Below are positions 35,146 to 44,981 of a DNA stretch of 64,000 nucleotides, piece after piece (positions within the stretch are counted from its first letter, which is position 1; the number at the start of each line of letters is the position of its first letter). The stretch spans positions 248,001-312,000 of the forward strand of contig JAPLQF010000025.1 in the NCBI GenBank assembly GCA_026399875.1. Reading direction: 5' to 3'. This stretch comes from Burkholderiales bacterium (GTDB lineage Bacteria; Pseudomonadota; Gammaproteobacteria; Burkholderiales; Burkholderiaceae_E). The translations under genes and the position numbers were made by a program. The notes beneath the pieces were generated by a model. The model was not told the origin of the DNA. It was given only the letters and a program-made list of their open reading frames with translations, and did no database searches.

Positions 35146-36984
35146 ATGGCACTGATCGAACTGAAGGTTCCCGACATCGGCGACTTTGATGAAGTCGAGG
35201 TCATCGAGTTATTGGTGGCGGCAGGCGATGCCGTCAAGCTCGAGCAGAGTCTGCTGACCGTCGAGTCCGAGAAGGCCTCGATGGAGATTCCGTCGAGCGC
35301 GACAGGTCGCATCGTCGAGCTCAAGGTCGGCCTCGGTGACAAGGTGGCGCAGGGCAGCGTGATCGCCCTGGTCGAGACCGTTGCCGATGTGGCCGACCTG
35401 GCTGATGTGGCCGAAGTGACGCAGTCGGCGCCACCGGCCGCCGCCGCGTCTGTGTCGGCGACGGATGTCGCACCGATTGCGCCTCTTGCTGCCGAGCGTG
35501 TTTCAGGTTCGGCGCCTGCCGCTGCCGGCGCCTACGCTGGCCAGGTTGATCTGAGCTGCCGCCTGCTGGTGCTGGGCGCCGGGCCCGGTGGCTATTCGGC
35601 GGCCTTTCGTGCCGCCGACCTCGGCCTGGACACGATTCTGGTCGAACGCTATCCGACGCTGGGCGGGGTGTGCCTGAATGTCGGCTGCATTCCGTCCAAG
35701 GCGCTGCTTCATACCGCGGCGGTCATCGACGAAGCGCGCGCCCTGGCGGCCCATGGCATCACCTTCGGTGAACCGCGCATCGACCTCGATGCCCTGCGAG
35801 CGTCCAAGGACAAGGTCGTCAGCAAGCTCACCCAGGGTCTTGCAGGCATGGCACGCGCGCGAAAGGTGAGGGTGATTCGAGGGTATGGCCGCTTCATCGA
35901 CGCGCATCATCTTGAAGTCGAGACCACCGAAGGCGACGGCCAGACCCGTACCGGTGCCAGGCAGGTGATCCGCTTCGAGCAGGCGATCATTGCCGCAGGC
36001 AGCCAGTCGGTTCGGCTGCCCTTCCTGCCTGATGATCCGCGCATCGTCGACTCGACCGGCGCCTTGAAACTCGCGACCCGACCCGGGCGCATGCTGGTGA
36101 TCGGCGGCGGCATCATCGGCCTCGAGATGGGCACGGTCTATTCGACGCTCGGCGCCCGACTCGACGTGGTCGAGATGCTTGATGGGCTGATGCAGGGCGC
36201 CGACCGGGACCTGGTCAAGGTCTGGCAGCGTCATAACGGCCATCGCTTCGACCGGATCATGCTCAAGACCCGCACGGTGCGCGCCGAGGCGACACCGCAA
36301 GGCATCATGGTCTGGTTCGAGGGCGATCAGGCGCCTGCCGAGCCGCAGTGCTATGACCTGGTCCTGAGTGCTGTCGGGCGTCGCCCCAATGGCCTGTCGA
36401 TTGGCGCAGACGCTGCGGGGGTCACGATTGGTGAGCGCGGTTTCATCGCGGTCGACAAGCAGATGCGCACCAATGTCAGCCATATTTTTGCGATCGGCGA
36501 TATCGTCGGGCAGCCGATGCTGGCTCACAAGGCAGTCCATGAGGGCCATGTCGCCGCCGAAGCCGCTGCCGGTGAAAAGTCCTACTTCGATGCCAGGGTG
36601 ATCCCATCGGTGGCCTACACCGACCCCGAAATCGCCTGGGTGGGTCTGACCGAGGAGCAGGCCGGCGCGCAGGGATTGAAGATTGCCAAGTCGACTTTCC
36701 CCTGGTCTGCGTCGGGTCGGGCGATCGCCAACGGGCGCGATGAGGGATTCACCAAACTGATCTTTGACCAGGCCAGCCATCGCCTTCTTGGCGGTGCCAT
36801 CGTCGGCACCCATGCCGGCGACATGATTGGAGAGCTCGCGCTTGCCATCGAGATGGGCGCCGATGCCACCGATATCGGTCGGACGATCCATCCGCATCCG
36901 ACCCTTGGCGAAACCATCGGTATGGCCGCCGAACTTTTCGAAGGCGTCTGCACCGATCTGCCGCCGGCTAGCCGGCGGCATTAA
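35146..36984 (+). CDS. lpdA: Dihydrolipoyl dehydrogenase (E3) with N-terminal lipoyl domain
   Basis: A 612-residue flavoprotein that reoxidises dihydrolipoamide with NAD. Residues 1-79 are a lipoyl domain (Lys43 in ESEKAS), then an Ala/Pro-rich linker to about 140, then the E3 body. It carries FAD motif VLGAGPGGYSAA, redox disulfide GGVCLNVGCIPSK, NAD motif VIGGGIIGLEMG and the C-terminal HPHPTLGET. The lipoyl domain is nearly the same as that of AceF. ATG 35137 is an in-frame alternative, but 35146 gives the MALIEL start shared with AceF. Confidence 0.95.
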   Translation: MALIELKVPDIGDFDEVEVIELLVAAGDAVKLEQSLLTVESEKASMEIPSSATGRIVELKVGLGDKVAQGSVIALVETVADVADLADVAEVTQSAPPAAAASVSATDVAPIAPLAAERVSGSAPAAAGAYAGQVDLSCRLLVLGAGPGGYSAAFRAADLGLDTILVERYPTLGGVCLNVGCIPSKALLHTAAVIDEARALAAHGITFGEPRIDLDALRASKDKVVSKLTQGLAGMARARKVRVIRGYGRFIDAHHLEVETTEGDGQTRTGARQVIRFEQAIIAAGSQSVRLPFLPDDPRIVDSTGALKLATRPGRMLVIGGGIIGLEMGTVYSTLGARLDVVEMLDGLMQGADRDLVKVWQRHNGHRFDRIMLKTRTVRAEATPQGIMVWFEGDQAPAEPQCYDLVLSAVGRRPNGLSIGADAAGVTIGERGFIAVDKQMRTNVSHIFAIGDIVGQPMLAHKAVHEGHVAAEAAAGEKSYFDARVIPSVAYTDPEIAWVGLTEEQAGAQGLKIAKSTFPWSASGRAIANGRDEGFTKLIFDQASHRLLGGAIVGTHAGDMIGELALAIEMGADATDIGRTIHPHPTLGETIGMAAELFEGVCTDLPPASRRH

Positions 36985-37101
36985 GTCGGCATTAACTCAG
37001 GGCTCGGAGGTCGGCCTTATGACCGCTATACTGCAAAGCTTTTGGGTCCGGGCGGTCGGCGCCGGGCGGAATAGAACGACAAGAAAGATAAGAGGGTCGT
37101 G

Positions 37102-37641
37102 ATGAAAGGGCTTCTCGGCTTTGCCCACGCCATCGATTGGTTCAATCAGCAGATCGCACGATTCGCGGTCTGGGCGATGTTCATTTCCTGCATGGTGTCG
37201 GCCGGAAACGCGACGATTCGCTATCTGATCAGCTTGAGCTCCAATGGCTGGCTTGAAGTGCAGTGGTATCTCTTTGCGGCCTGCGTGCTGCTCGGCGCGC
37301 CCTTCGTGCTGAAAATGAATGAGCATGTCAGGGTCGATGTGATTTATTCGCGCCTGAGCTCCCGCGGGCAGGCGCGCGTCGATCTCTTTGGTCTGATCTT
37401 TTTCCTGATGCCGGGCGCGCTGCTGCTGACCTGGATGTCGTGGCCCTGGTTTGTCGATTCCTTTGTCACCCACGAAATGTCGAGCAACGCGGGTGGACTT
37501 ATTCGGTGGCCGGTCAAACTGGCGCTGCCGATCGGCTTCGGGCTGCTCGCTTTGCAGGGGATCTCCGAAATCATCAAGCGGACCGCCTATCTGAAAGGCG
37601 ACTACGCGATGGATCTGCAATACGAAAGGCCGCTGCAATGA
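37102..37641 (+). CDS. TRAP transporter small permease (DctQ-type)
   Basis: A 179-residue membrane protein with four hydrophobic helices and the DctQ-family block NEHVRVDVIYSRLS. It links the binding protein to the large permease in sodium-driven TRAP uptake. The GTG at 37099 is followed by ATG at 37102, which lies 6 nt after AGAGGG. It overlaps the large permease by ATGA. The gene starts 117 nt after lpd on the same strand. Confidence 0.88.
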   Translation: MKGLLGFAHAIDWFNQQIARFAVWAMFISCMVSAGNATIRYLISLSSNGWLEVQWYLFAACVLLGAPFVLKMNEHVRVDVIYSRLSSRGQARVDLFGLIFFLMPGALLLTWMSWPWFVDSFVTHEMSSNAGGLIRWPVKLALPIGFGLLALQGISEIIKRTAYLKGDYAMDLQYERPLQ

Positions 37642-39197
37642 TCACAATGCAGAACATGGCGCCGTTGATGTTCGGCGCGCTGGTGTTTGTCATGGTGATC
37701 GGCTTTCCGGTCGCATTTTCGCTGTCTGCGCTGGGTCTGATATCGGGGTTCATCGCGATCGAGCTGGGCTTTTTTCCGGCCCAGTTCATGTCAAACCTGC
37801 CGCTGCGCATCTTCGGCATCCTGTCCAACGAGCTGCTGCTGGCCATTCCCTTTTTCACCTTCATGGGGGCGATTCTCGAACGCTGCGGCCTGGCCGAAGA
37901 CTTGCTCGAAGGCATGGGGCAGCTCTTCGGTTCGGTGCCCGGCGGTCTGGCCTACGCGGTCATCGTTGTGGGTGCGGTGCTGGGCGCGATCACCGGCACG
38001 GTGGCGGCATCGGTGATTGCGATGGGGGTGATTTCGCTGCCGATCATGATGCGCTATGGCTACGACATGAAGCTGGCCACCGGCGTGATTGCGGCGTCCG
38101 GCACGATCACCCAGGTCATCCCGCCGTCGCTGGTTCTGGTGGTGCTGGCTGATCAGCTCGGCAAGTCGGTCGGTGATATGTACGCCGGTGCGATCGGACC
38201 GTCGATTGCCCAGATCGCGCTTTTCATGCTCTACATCCTGGTGCTGTCGTATTTCAAGCCGCATCTCATGCCGCCCTTGCCGCCAGAGGCCAGGACCCTG
38301 CATGGGTGGGCGCTCTGGAAGCGGGTGCTCTGGGGCATGGTGCCCTCGATCGTCCTGATCTTCCTTGTGCTGGGTACGATCTTTCTGGGCCTGGCGACGC
38401 CGACCGAAGCCGGCGCGATGGGTGCGGTCGGTGCGATCGTGCTCGCTGCCCTGCACAAGCGACTGTCCTGGAAGCTGATGCGCGAGGGCATGGAATCGAC
38501 CATGCGGCTGACCGCGATGGTGATCTTCATCCTGATCGGGTCGACCGTCTTTTCGCTGGTGTTCCAGGGGGTCGATGGTGGCCCCTGGATTGAGCACTTG
38601 ATGATCTCGATGACCGGCGGCGACAAGGTCGCTTTCCTTATCATCGTCAACCTCTTCGTGTTCTTTCTGGCCTTCTTTCTCGATTTCTTCGAGATTGCCT
38701 TCATCATTGTTCCACTGCTGGCGCCGGTGGCGGCAAAGCTGGGCATCGATCTGGTGTGGTTCGGCGTGTTGCTGTGCGTCAACATGCAGACCTCGTTCAT
38801 GCATCCGCCCTTCGGTTTTGCGCTGTTTTATCTGCGCGGCATTGCGCCCAAGGAAGTCAAGAGTTCCGACATCTACCTTGGCGCGATTCCGTGGGTGGTG
38901 TTGCAGCTGATCCTGGTCGCGGTGCTGATCTTCTATCCTGGGATGGTCACGATGTGGCTCGACAAGGAAGTGGTTGTCGACACCGATAAGGTCCGGATCG
39001 AGGTGGAAAGCTTCGATGATGTACCCCCGGCCAAACCCGGAACGGACGGTGCGGGCGCGGATAAGCCCGCGGCCGACAAGCCTGGGGCCGATGCGGCCAT
39101 CCCGAGAGTCGAGGCGCCGGCAGGCGATGACGATCCTGCCAAGCGTCTGATGGATCAGATGCGCGAGGACCAGAACAAGTTGCAACAGAAGCAGTGA
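37638..39197 (+). CDS. TRAP transporter large permease (DctM-type) with long C-terminal tail
   Basis: A 519-residue protein with about twelve to thirteen hydrophobic helices and DctM-family blocks such as ASGTITQVIPPSLVLVVLA and GLATPTEAGAMGAVGA. Most DctM proteins end near residue 430-460. Here a hydrophilic tail of about 75 residues rich in Ala, Pro, Lys, Asp and Gln follows (AKPGTDGAGADKPAADKPG). The frame opens at 37440 within dctQ; the ATG at 37638 overlaps the dctQ stop. The tail's role is unknown. The cognate binding protein lies downstream on the other strand. Confidence 0.9.
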   Translation: MITMQNMAPLMFGALVFVMVIGFPVAFSLSALGLISGFIAIELGFFPAQFMSNLPLRIFGILSNELLLAIPFFTFMGAILERCGLAEDLLEGMGQLFGSVPGGLAYAVIVVGAVLGAITGTVAASVIAMGVISLPIMMRYGYDMKLATGVIAASGTITQVIPPSLVLVVLADQLGKSVGDMYAGAIGPSIAQIALFMLYILVLSYFKPHLMPPLPPEARTLHGWALWKRVLWGMVPSIVLIFLVLGTIFLGLATPTEAGAMGAVGAIVLAALHKRLSWKLMREGMESTMRLTAMVIFILIGSTVFSLVFQGVDGGPWIEHLMISMTGGDKVAFLIIVNLFVFFLAFFLDFFEIAFIIVPLLAPVAAKLGIDLVWFGVLLCVNMQTSFMHPPFGFALFYLRGIAPKEVKSSDIYLGAIPWVVLQLILVAVLIFYPGMVTMWLDKEVVVDTDKVRIEVESFDDVPPAKPGTDGAGADKPAADKPGADAAIPRVEAPAGDDDPAKRLMDQMREDQNKLQQKQ

Positions 39198-39221
39198 GCC
39201 TGCCCTGAGCAGGTAGCAATA

Positions 39222-39252
39222 AAAAAGCCCCGCATCAGGCGGGGCTTTTTCT
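39222..39252. terminator. Bidirectional terminator between the TRAP permease and binding-protein genes
   Basis: A 7-bp GC stem (AGCCCCGC / GCGGGGCT, loop ATCAG) flanked by A-run on the left and T-run on the right serves both converging genes. Confidence 0.9.
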
Positions 39253-39292
39253 TGCGGTGCGCCACGATCTGCGGCGCACCAATCAGATTGGC

Positions 39293-40384
39293 TTAGCGTT
39301 TTGCGGTGGCCATGTAGTCGTCGAAGGTGTTCTCGGTGACGCGGAACCAGGAGATCTGGTCGCGCTGGAAGTTGAAGTAGTGGTCAGACACCTTCTTGAA
39401 GTTGGCGTTGGCTGCATTGGTCTCGGCATAGACTTCCTGAGCCGCCCTGAAGCAGGCATCCATCACCGGGCGCGGGAAGGGCTTGAGTTGCGTGCCGCTG
39501 CCGACCAGACGCTTGAGCGCCTGCGGATTAAGCGCGTCGTATTTGGCCATCATGAAGCTGTTGGCCTGTTCGGCGCCTGCCTCGAGAATCGCCTTGTACT
39601 CGGGCGGGAGCGTGGCCAGTGATTTCTGATTGACGATGGCATGCAGGCCGGGGCCGCCTTCCCACCAGCCCGGGTAGTAGTAGAACTTGGCCACCTTGTT
39701 GAATCCGAGTTTCTCGTCGTCATAGGGGCCGATCCATTCGGCGGCATCGATCGTGCCTTTTTCGAGCGACGGATAGATATCGCCACCGGGGATCTGCTGC
39801 GGCACGACGCCGAGCTTGGTCAGCACCTGTCCGGCGAAACCACCGACCCGGAACTTCAGGCCCTTGAGGTCGTCGACAGTGTTGATCTCCTTGCGGAACC
39901 AGCCACCCATCTGTGCGCCAGTGTTGCCGGCAAGCATGGCGTAGACGCCGGCTGACTTTTCGGCAAACTCGTTATAGATCTGGCTGCCGCCGCCCTGATA
40001 CCACCAGGCCTGAAACTGCCGGCAGTTCAGACCGAAGGGAATCGCGGTAGCGACTGCCCAGGTCGGGTCCTTGCCGAAGAAGTAGTACATCGCGGTGTGA
40101 CCCATTTCGACGTTGCCCTGCTGGACCGCATCGAGCACCTGAAAAGCCGGCACCAGTTCACCGGCGGCATGCACGCTGATCTGGAACTTGCCGCCCGACA
40201 TCGCAGCGACCGATTTCGACAGGACCTCGGCTGCGCCGTAGATCGTGTCAAGGCTTTTGGGAAAGCTAGAGGCCATGCGCCAGCGAATCGTGGGCTGGGC
40301 ACTGATGATTGCAGGGGCGGCCAGAATCGCGCCGCCGGTTGCGGCACTTGCTCCGGCTTTCCGGATGAATGAACGACGTTCCAT
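39293..40384 (-). CDS. TRAP transporter substrate-binding protein (DctP, TakP-like)
   Basis: A 363-residue periplasmic protein with a twin-arginine-like signal (RRSFIRKAGASAATGG, cleavage near SAQP). The binding fold is visible in RWRMASSFPKSLDTIY and GNVEMGHTAMYYFFGKDP. The ATAIPFGLNCRQFQAWW block resembles TakP, the 2-oxo-acid TRAP receptor of Rhodobacter. GGAGACCCC precedes the ATG at 40384 (the track frame starts earlier). It is on the opposite strand to its permeases and convergent with them. Beside the pyruvate dehydrogenase genes, pyruvate or another 2-oxo acid is a reasonable guess. Confidence 0.88.
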   Translation of the reverse strand: MERRSFIRKAGASAATGGAILAAPAIISAQPTIRWRMASSFPKSLDTIYGAAEVLSKSVAAMSGGKFQISVHAAGELVPAFQVLDAVQQGNVEMGHTAMYYFFGKDPTWAVATAIPFGLNCRQFQAWWYQGGGSQIYNEFAEKSAGVYAMLAGNTGAQMGGWFRKEINTVDDLKGLKFRVGGFAGQVLTKLGVVPQQIPGGDIYPSLEKGTIDAAEWIGPYDDEKLGFNKVAKFYYYPGWWEGGPGLHAIVNQKSLATLPPEYKAILEAGAEQANSFMMAKYDALNPQALKRLVGSGTQLKPFPRPVMDACFRAAQEVYAETNAANANFKKVSDHYFNFQRDQISWFRVTENTFDDYMATAKR

Positions 40385-40512
40385 GGGGTCTCCAATTTGC
40401 AGACAGTTGAGTTTCGCGGGCCGATACCCTGATTTTGGGCGATACCGGTCCACGACTCGGGCCGCAAGACCCGAGGTACCGGGATACTAGGGGTTAGACG
40501 AACTTAGGGCAA

Positions 40513-41934
40513 TCACCTTGCGCTGGGCTGGGCCGACAAGGTCGTCAGTCGTTGCCGGGCAGCCTCGATTGCCCCTCTCACCCTTGCGGGTGCTGTGCCG
40601 CCAAAGTGGTCGCGCGAGCCGACCGATCCTTCAAGGGTCAGCGAGTCGTAGGCATCGGCACCGATGAGCGGCGAGATCGATTGCATCTCGGCAGGGGTCA
40701 GCGCATCGAGCGTTCGACCCGAATCGGCTGCCAGGCGCACCGCCCGGGCCACAGCCTCATGAGCATCGCGAAACGGCAGGCCCTTGCGCACCAGGTAATC
40801 GGCCAGGTCGGTGGCGGTCGAAAACCCTTCGGCCGCGGCCTGTCGCATGCGTTGCTCATTAACCCGGATGCCACCAACCAGGTCGGCGAAGATCCGCAAG
40901 GTGTTGATCAGGGTGTCGGCGGTGTCAAAAAGCGGCTCCTTGTCCTCCTGATTGTCCTTGTTGTAGGCGAGCGGCTGGCCTTTCATCAGCGTGAGCAGGG
41001 CAACCAGGTGACCGGTGACCCGCCCGGTCTTGCCTCGTGCCAGTTCAGGGACATCGGGGTTTTTCTTTTGCGGCATGATCGAACTGCCAGTGCAGAAGCG
41101 GTCCGCCAGATCGATGAATCCCACCCGCGGGCTCATCCAGATCACGAGTTCTTCGGACAGTCGCGAAATATGCGTCATGACCAGTGAGGCCGCAGCGCAG
41201 AACTCAATCGCAAAGTCGCGATCCGACACCGCATCCAGCGAATTGGCGCAGACCCCCTCGAAACCGAGGGTGCGGGCCACCCGTTCCCGATCGATCGGAT
41301 AACTGGTGCCGGCCAGCGCTGCAGCGCCCAGAGGAAGGCGATTGACCCGTCGACGGCAGTCGTGCATGCGTTCGTCGTCGCGGGCGAACATCTCGACATA
41401 AGCCATCAGATGGTGACCGAAGGTGACCGGCTGCGCGACCTGCAGATGCGTGAAGCCCGGCATGATCGTGGCGTGATGCTGCTCGGCCAGATCGATCAGG
41501 GCGGTCTGCAGGGCAGCCAGCAGCGTACGGATGTCGTCGATGGTGTCTCGCAGCCAGAGTCGGATATCGGTCGCCACCTGATCATTGCGCGAGCGGGCGG
41601 TGTGCAGCCGTTTGCCGGCATCGCCGATGAGTTCGGTCAGTCGTTTTTCGATATTCAGATGGACGTCTTCCAGGTCGAGTGACCAGACGAAGCGACCGGC
41701 TTCGATCTCGGCCCGGATGCTGGACAGCCCGCGCTGGATCGCTTCCAGATCGGTCTGGGTCAGCAACCCGACTGCCTGCAGCATGTCGGCATGGGCGAGC
41801 GACCCGGCGATGTCCTGCATCGCGAGCCGCTTGTCGAAGTCGACCGAGGCGGTATAGCGCTTGACCAGATCGGCCACCGGCTCGGTGAACCGCGCTGACC
41901 ACGCCTCAGATTTCTTGCTGAACTGATCTGTCAT
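40513..41934 (-). CDS. argH: Argininosuccinate lyase
   Basis: A 473-residue enzyme splitting argininosuccinate into arginine and fumarate. The fumarase/aspartase superfamily signature [12 protein letters not shown] is intact, as are [12 protein letters not shown] and [17 protein letters not shown]. Its ATG lies only 13 nt from the divergent algZ start, so both promoters must lie in or near the other gene. argH next to algZR and hemC is also known from Pseudomonas. Confidence 0.95.
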   Translation of the reverse strand: MTDQFSKKSEAWSARFTEPVADLVKRYTASVDFDKRLAMQDIAGSLAHADMLQAVGLLTQTDLEAIQRGLSSIRAEIEAGRFVWSLDLEDVHLNIEKRLTELIGDAGKRLHTARSRNDQVATDIRLWLRDTIDDIRTLLAALQTALIDLAEQHHATIMPGFTHLQVAQPVTFGHHLMAYVEMFARDDERMHDCRRRVNRLPLGAAALAGTSYPIDRERVARTLGFEGVCANSLDAVSDRDFAIEFCAAASLVMTHISRLSEELVIWMSPRVGFIDLADRFCTGSSIMPQKKNPDVPELARGKTGRVTGHLVALLTLMKGQPLAYNKDNQEDKEPLFDTADTLINTLRIFADLVGGIRVNEQRMRQAAAEGFSTATDLADYLVRKGLPFRDAHEAVARAVRLAADSGRTLDALTPAEMQSISPLIGADAYDSLTLEGSVGSRDHFGGTAPARVRGAIEAARQRLTTLSAQPSAR

Positions 41935-41947
41935 AAACTGAAGGCCT

Positions 41948-43084
41948 ATGGCGTCAAACGAACCGAAAACCGTCGATTATAAGGCGCCTCATCCCGCAAC
42001 GGCTGCTGCGGTCAAGGCGCGCCGGCAAGTCGAAGGCGGTTTGGCTCCTTTGATTCCCGATGCCTGCAATCTCGGCGTCGTGCTGCGATGCCTGGGCGCA
42101 TTCAATGTTCTGGCGATGCTGCTTGCCGCCGTGCAGTCATCCGATGTCTGGCAAACCTCCACCCGATTCCTGGTCATTGCCACCGTCCTTGAACCATCGC
42201 TGCTGCTGTCGCTGGCGCTGGTCTGTCTGGTTCGAAAAAACACCAATGCAGCCTCGCATTCATCGCAATGGGCGGTGGCAATCGGATTGCCGGTGCTGCT
42301 GACCCTGCTGGTGTCGCTGGTTGTTCTGCAGCTTCTCGAGATCCAGTTGTCGGTCCCCGAAATCTTCTGGCTGATGCTGTCACGCGCCCTGATCGCCGCG
42401 ACAGCTGCCTGGGCGGTTGTCGAGTATTTCCGCTTGAGAGCGCGCGCCTATTCGCCGTCTTTTGCCGAGGCGCGTCTGCAGGCCCTGCAGGCGCGCATCC
42501 GCCCGCATTTTCTTTTCAACAGTCTCAACACCGTGCTGGGGCTGATGCGGGGCGACCCGCGACGCGCCGAAGCCACACTCGAGAATCTTGCCGATCTCTT
42601 TCGGGTGTTCATGCGCGATGCCCGCGAACTGGTCGCGCTCGACGACGAGGTGGTGACCTGCAAGGAGTATCTGGCGATCGAACAACTGCGTCTGGGGGAG
42701 CGGCTGAAGGTCGTCTGGCAACTTGACGATATGCCCGGGGATGCCCTGCTGCCCTCGCTTTTGCTGCAGCCGCTGATTGAAAACGCCGTCCACCATGGCA
42801 TCGAACCAAGCAGTGAAGAAGGCACGATCGCGATCACGGTCGGGCGCACCGGTGACCGTGTCAGGGTTGAGATTCTCAATCCGATTCCGCCCGCAACACA
42901 ATCCCGTTCCGGCAACCAGATGGCCTTGTCGAATGTCCGGGAGCGCCTGATGCTGCTGTACGATATCGAGGCAGATCTCAAAACAGGCGCAGAAGGCGAT
43001 CGTTTCCGCCTTCAGCTTGAATTTCCATACCGCAAAGAGAGGCGAAGCCGAGATGTCCGACGCTACTTCGATCCTGATCGTTGA
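41948..43084 (+). CDS. algZ: LytS/AlgZ-type sensor histidine kinase
   Basis: A 378-residue membrane kinase. Four hydrophobic segments (about residues 48-70, 76-95, 108-128, 136-153) precede the His_kinase domain. The phosphoacceptor block is [16 protein letters not shown] and the ATP-binding region is [14 protein letters not shown]. The output regulator follows with a 32-nt overlap. In Pseudomonas the homologues AlgZ/AlgR control alginate and type IV pili; nothing here shows the target. The gene starts very close to argH. Confidence 0.85.
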   Translation: MASNEPKTVDYKAPHPATAAAVKARRQVEGGLAPLIPDACNLGVVLRCLGAFNVLAMLLAAVQSSDVWQTSTRFLVIATVLEPSLLLSLALVCLVRKNTNAASHSSQWAVAIGLPVLLTLLVSLVVLQLLEIQLSVPEIFWLMLSRALIAATAAWAVVEYFRLRARAYSPSFAEARLQALQARIRPHFLFNSLNTVLGLMRGDPRRAEATLENLADLFRVFMRDARELVALDDEVVTCKEYLAIEQLRLGERLKVVWQLDDMPGDALLPSLLLQPLIENAVHHGIEPSSEEGTIAITVGRTGDRVRVEILNPIPPATQSRSGNQMALSNVRERLMLLYDIEADLKTGAEGDRFRLQLEFPYRKERRSRDVRRYFDPDR

Positions 43085-43859
43085 TGACGAAGGGCCGGCG
43101 CGCAGCCGGCTTCGCGAGGTGCTTTCAGACCTTGCACCCCAATTTCCGCACCGGATCGTCGGTGAAGCGGCTAATGCCCCCGAGGCGCTCGCCCAGATCG
43201 AATCGCAGCGCCCGCAGATCGTCCTGATGGACGTTCAGATGCCGGGCATGACGGGCATCGAACTGGCCCGGCATATTTCGGCTCGTGCCGCCGAGGCCGA
43301 TCAGGACGATCCTAAGCCGATGCCTCTGATCATCTTCGTCACCGCCTTTGACGAGTTTGCGGTCGAGGCCTTCGAGGTCAATGCGCTCGACTACCTGCTC
43401 AAGCCGGTCCGTGCCCAGCGCCTGCTCGGGGCGCTGGTCAGGGCGCAGACCCTGCTGCCGGCAGAGCATCTCGAGGCAATCGACCAGCTTGCCAAGGCGA
43501 CCAATACCCGACGCCGCCAGCTGTCGGTTCACGAGCGCGGTCGGGTCATCCTGGTGCCGGTCGAGCAGGTGCTCTATCTCAAGGCCGAGCTCAAATACAT
43601 CACGGTGCGTACGCGCGAACGTGAATTCCTGATCGAAGAATCGCTCACCTCGCTCGAAGAGGAGTTCAGCGAGCGTTTCGTGCGGATCCACCGAAACGCG
43701 CTGGTGGCTCGCCCCTCGATCGCCGGTTTCGAGCGGGTGACGCCAACCGGTGAGGGCGAGGCGGGTGATCCTTATTGGCAGGTTGTCCTGCGTGAAGTCG
43801 GCGAAAAGCTTCCGGTCAGCCGTCGTCAGTGGTCGATCGTCAAGGGGCTGGTCAGCTGA
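43053..43859 (+). CDS. algR: LytTR-family response regulator (AlgR-like)
   Basis: A 268-residue regulator. The receiver domain has DDE ([13 protein letters not shown]), the phosphorylated Asp in [10 protein letters not shown], the conserved Thr ([13 protein letters not shown]) and Lys (LLKPV). The LytTR DNA-binding domain spans about residues 155-268 ([14 protein letters not shown] at its end). ATG 43053 is chosen over 43017 because it begins the receiver [14 protein letters not shown]. It is 32 nt inside the kinase gene and 62 nt ahead of hemC. Confidence 0.88.
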   Translation: MSDATSILIVDDEGPARSRLREVLSDLAPQFPHRIVGEAANAPEALAQIESQRPQIVLMDVQMPGMTGIELARHISARAAEADQDDPKPMPLIIFVTAFDEFAVEAFEVNALDYLLKPVRAQRLLGALVRAQTLLPAEHLEAIDQLAKATNTRRRQLSVHERGRVILVPVEQVLYLKAELKYITVRTREREFLIEESLTSLEEEFSERFVRIHRNALVARPSIAGFERVTPTGEGEAGDPYWQVVLREVGEKLPVSRRQWSIVKGLVS

Positions 43860-43921
43860 GTACTGTTCCGAGCCTCGACGCCCTTCCTGCCCGATCAACT
43901 TTCCTTCTGCCTGAACTGAGC

Positions 43922-44872
43922 ATGTCCCAAGCGCCTACCCGGCTTGTCATCGCGACGCGAGAAAGCCGCCTCGCGCTTTGGCAGGCACACCATGTCCGTG
44001 ATCTCCTTCTCGGCCTGTATCCGGACTGTCAGGTGGAGCTGCTTGGCATGACCACCACCGGCGATCAGATCCTCGATCGGTCGTTGAGCGAAATCGGTGG
44101 CAAGGGCCTCTTTACTAAAGAGCTTGAAGTTGCGCTGCTCGATGGCCGAGCCGATCTGGCAGTGCATTCGCTCAAGGATGTGCCGATGAGCCTGCCGCCC
44201 GAGTTCGAGCTGGCTGCCGTGCTGCAGCGCGAAGATCCCCGCGATGCCTTCGTGTCGGGCGCTTTCGCCTCGCTCGACGATCTGCCTGTGGGGGCTCGCA
44301 TCGGTACCTCGAGTCTGCGCCGCGCTGCGCAGTTGTCCGAGCGCCGCCCCGATCTGCAGGTGTTGCCTTTGCGGGGCAATCTCGATACCCGTCTTGGCAA
44401 GCTCGACCGCGGTGAATATGACGCGATCGTCCTGGCCGCGGCAGGTCTGAAGCGACTTGGCCTGATCGACCGGATCCGGTCTGTCATGCCGCCCACCGAG
44501 AGTTTGCCTGCACCCGGTCAAGGAGCGCTTGGCATCGAGATCGCGGCCGGACGCGCCGATGTCAGATCGTGGCTGGCGCCGCTCGTCGATCGTCGCAGCT
44601 GGCTTGAGGTCACTGCCGAACGTTCGGTGTCGCGCGCGCTCGGCGGCAGTTGCCGAATTCCCCTGGCCGCTTATGCGGTTGTCCAGTCCGACGGGACACT
44701 GCAACTCGACGCGCTTCTGGCAACCGACGGGGTTGTGCGTCGCAGCTCGGTCAGAACACCGCAGGCGGTCAGCCTTTCGCCTGCCGATGCCACGCGCTTT
44801 ACCGAAGGCCTCGGACCCGATTACGACGCTGCCGAGGCACTGGGCCAGCAGGCAGCGGTCGGTCTGGCCTGA
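43922..44872 (+). CDS. hemC: Porphobilinogen deaminase (hydroxymethylbilane synthase)
   Basis: A 316-residue enzyme joining four porphobilinogens. It begins [20 protein letters not shown], with the catalytic Asp in VHSLKDVPM and the dipyrromethane-binding Cys in [14 protein letters not shown]. The ATG at 43922 is preferred because the frame start at 43829 lies in algR. It is followed by hemD after 109 nt. Confidence 0.94.
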   Translation: MSQAPTRLVIATRESRLALWQAHHVRDLLLGLYPDCQVELLGMTTTGDQILDRSLSEIGGKGLFTKELEVALLDGRADLAVHSLKDVPMSLPPEFELAAVLQREDPRDAFVSGAFASLDDLPVGARIGTSSLRRAAQLSERRPDLQVLPLRGNLDTRLGKLDRGEYDAIVLAAAGLKRLGLIDRIRSVMPPTESLPAPGQGALGIEIAAGRADVRSWLAPLVDRRSWLEVTAERSVSRALGGSCRIPLAAYAVVQSDGTLQLDALLATDGVVRRSSVRTPQAVSLSPADATRFTEGLGPDYDAAEALGQQAAVGLA

Positions 44873-44981
44873 CGCCCTCGGCCGCCATGCCTCGGTGCCA
44901 TCGCACAGGGCGCCGAGCCGGGTACCGGCCAGTCTGATTTTTGGGGCGCACCGATATGTGCCAGTACCGCGCCGACTTGCC

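Noticed and set aside
35503..36981. 492-codon minus-strand frame
   Set aside because: It lies wholly opposite lpd, a complete E3 gene; long antisense frames are common at this GC content.
37791..39185. 464-codon minus-strand frame rich in His, Asp, Gln and Arg
   Set aside because: Composition typical of antisense to a membrane-protein gene; it covers the DctM permease.
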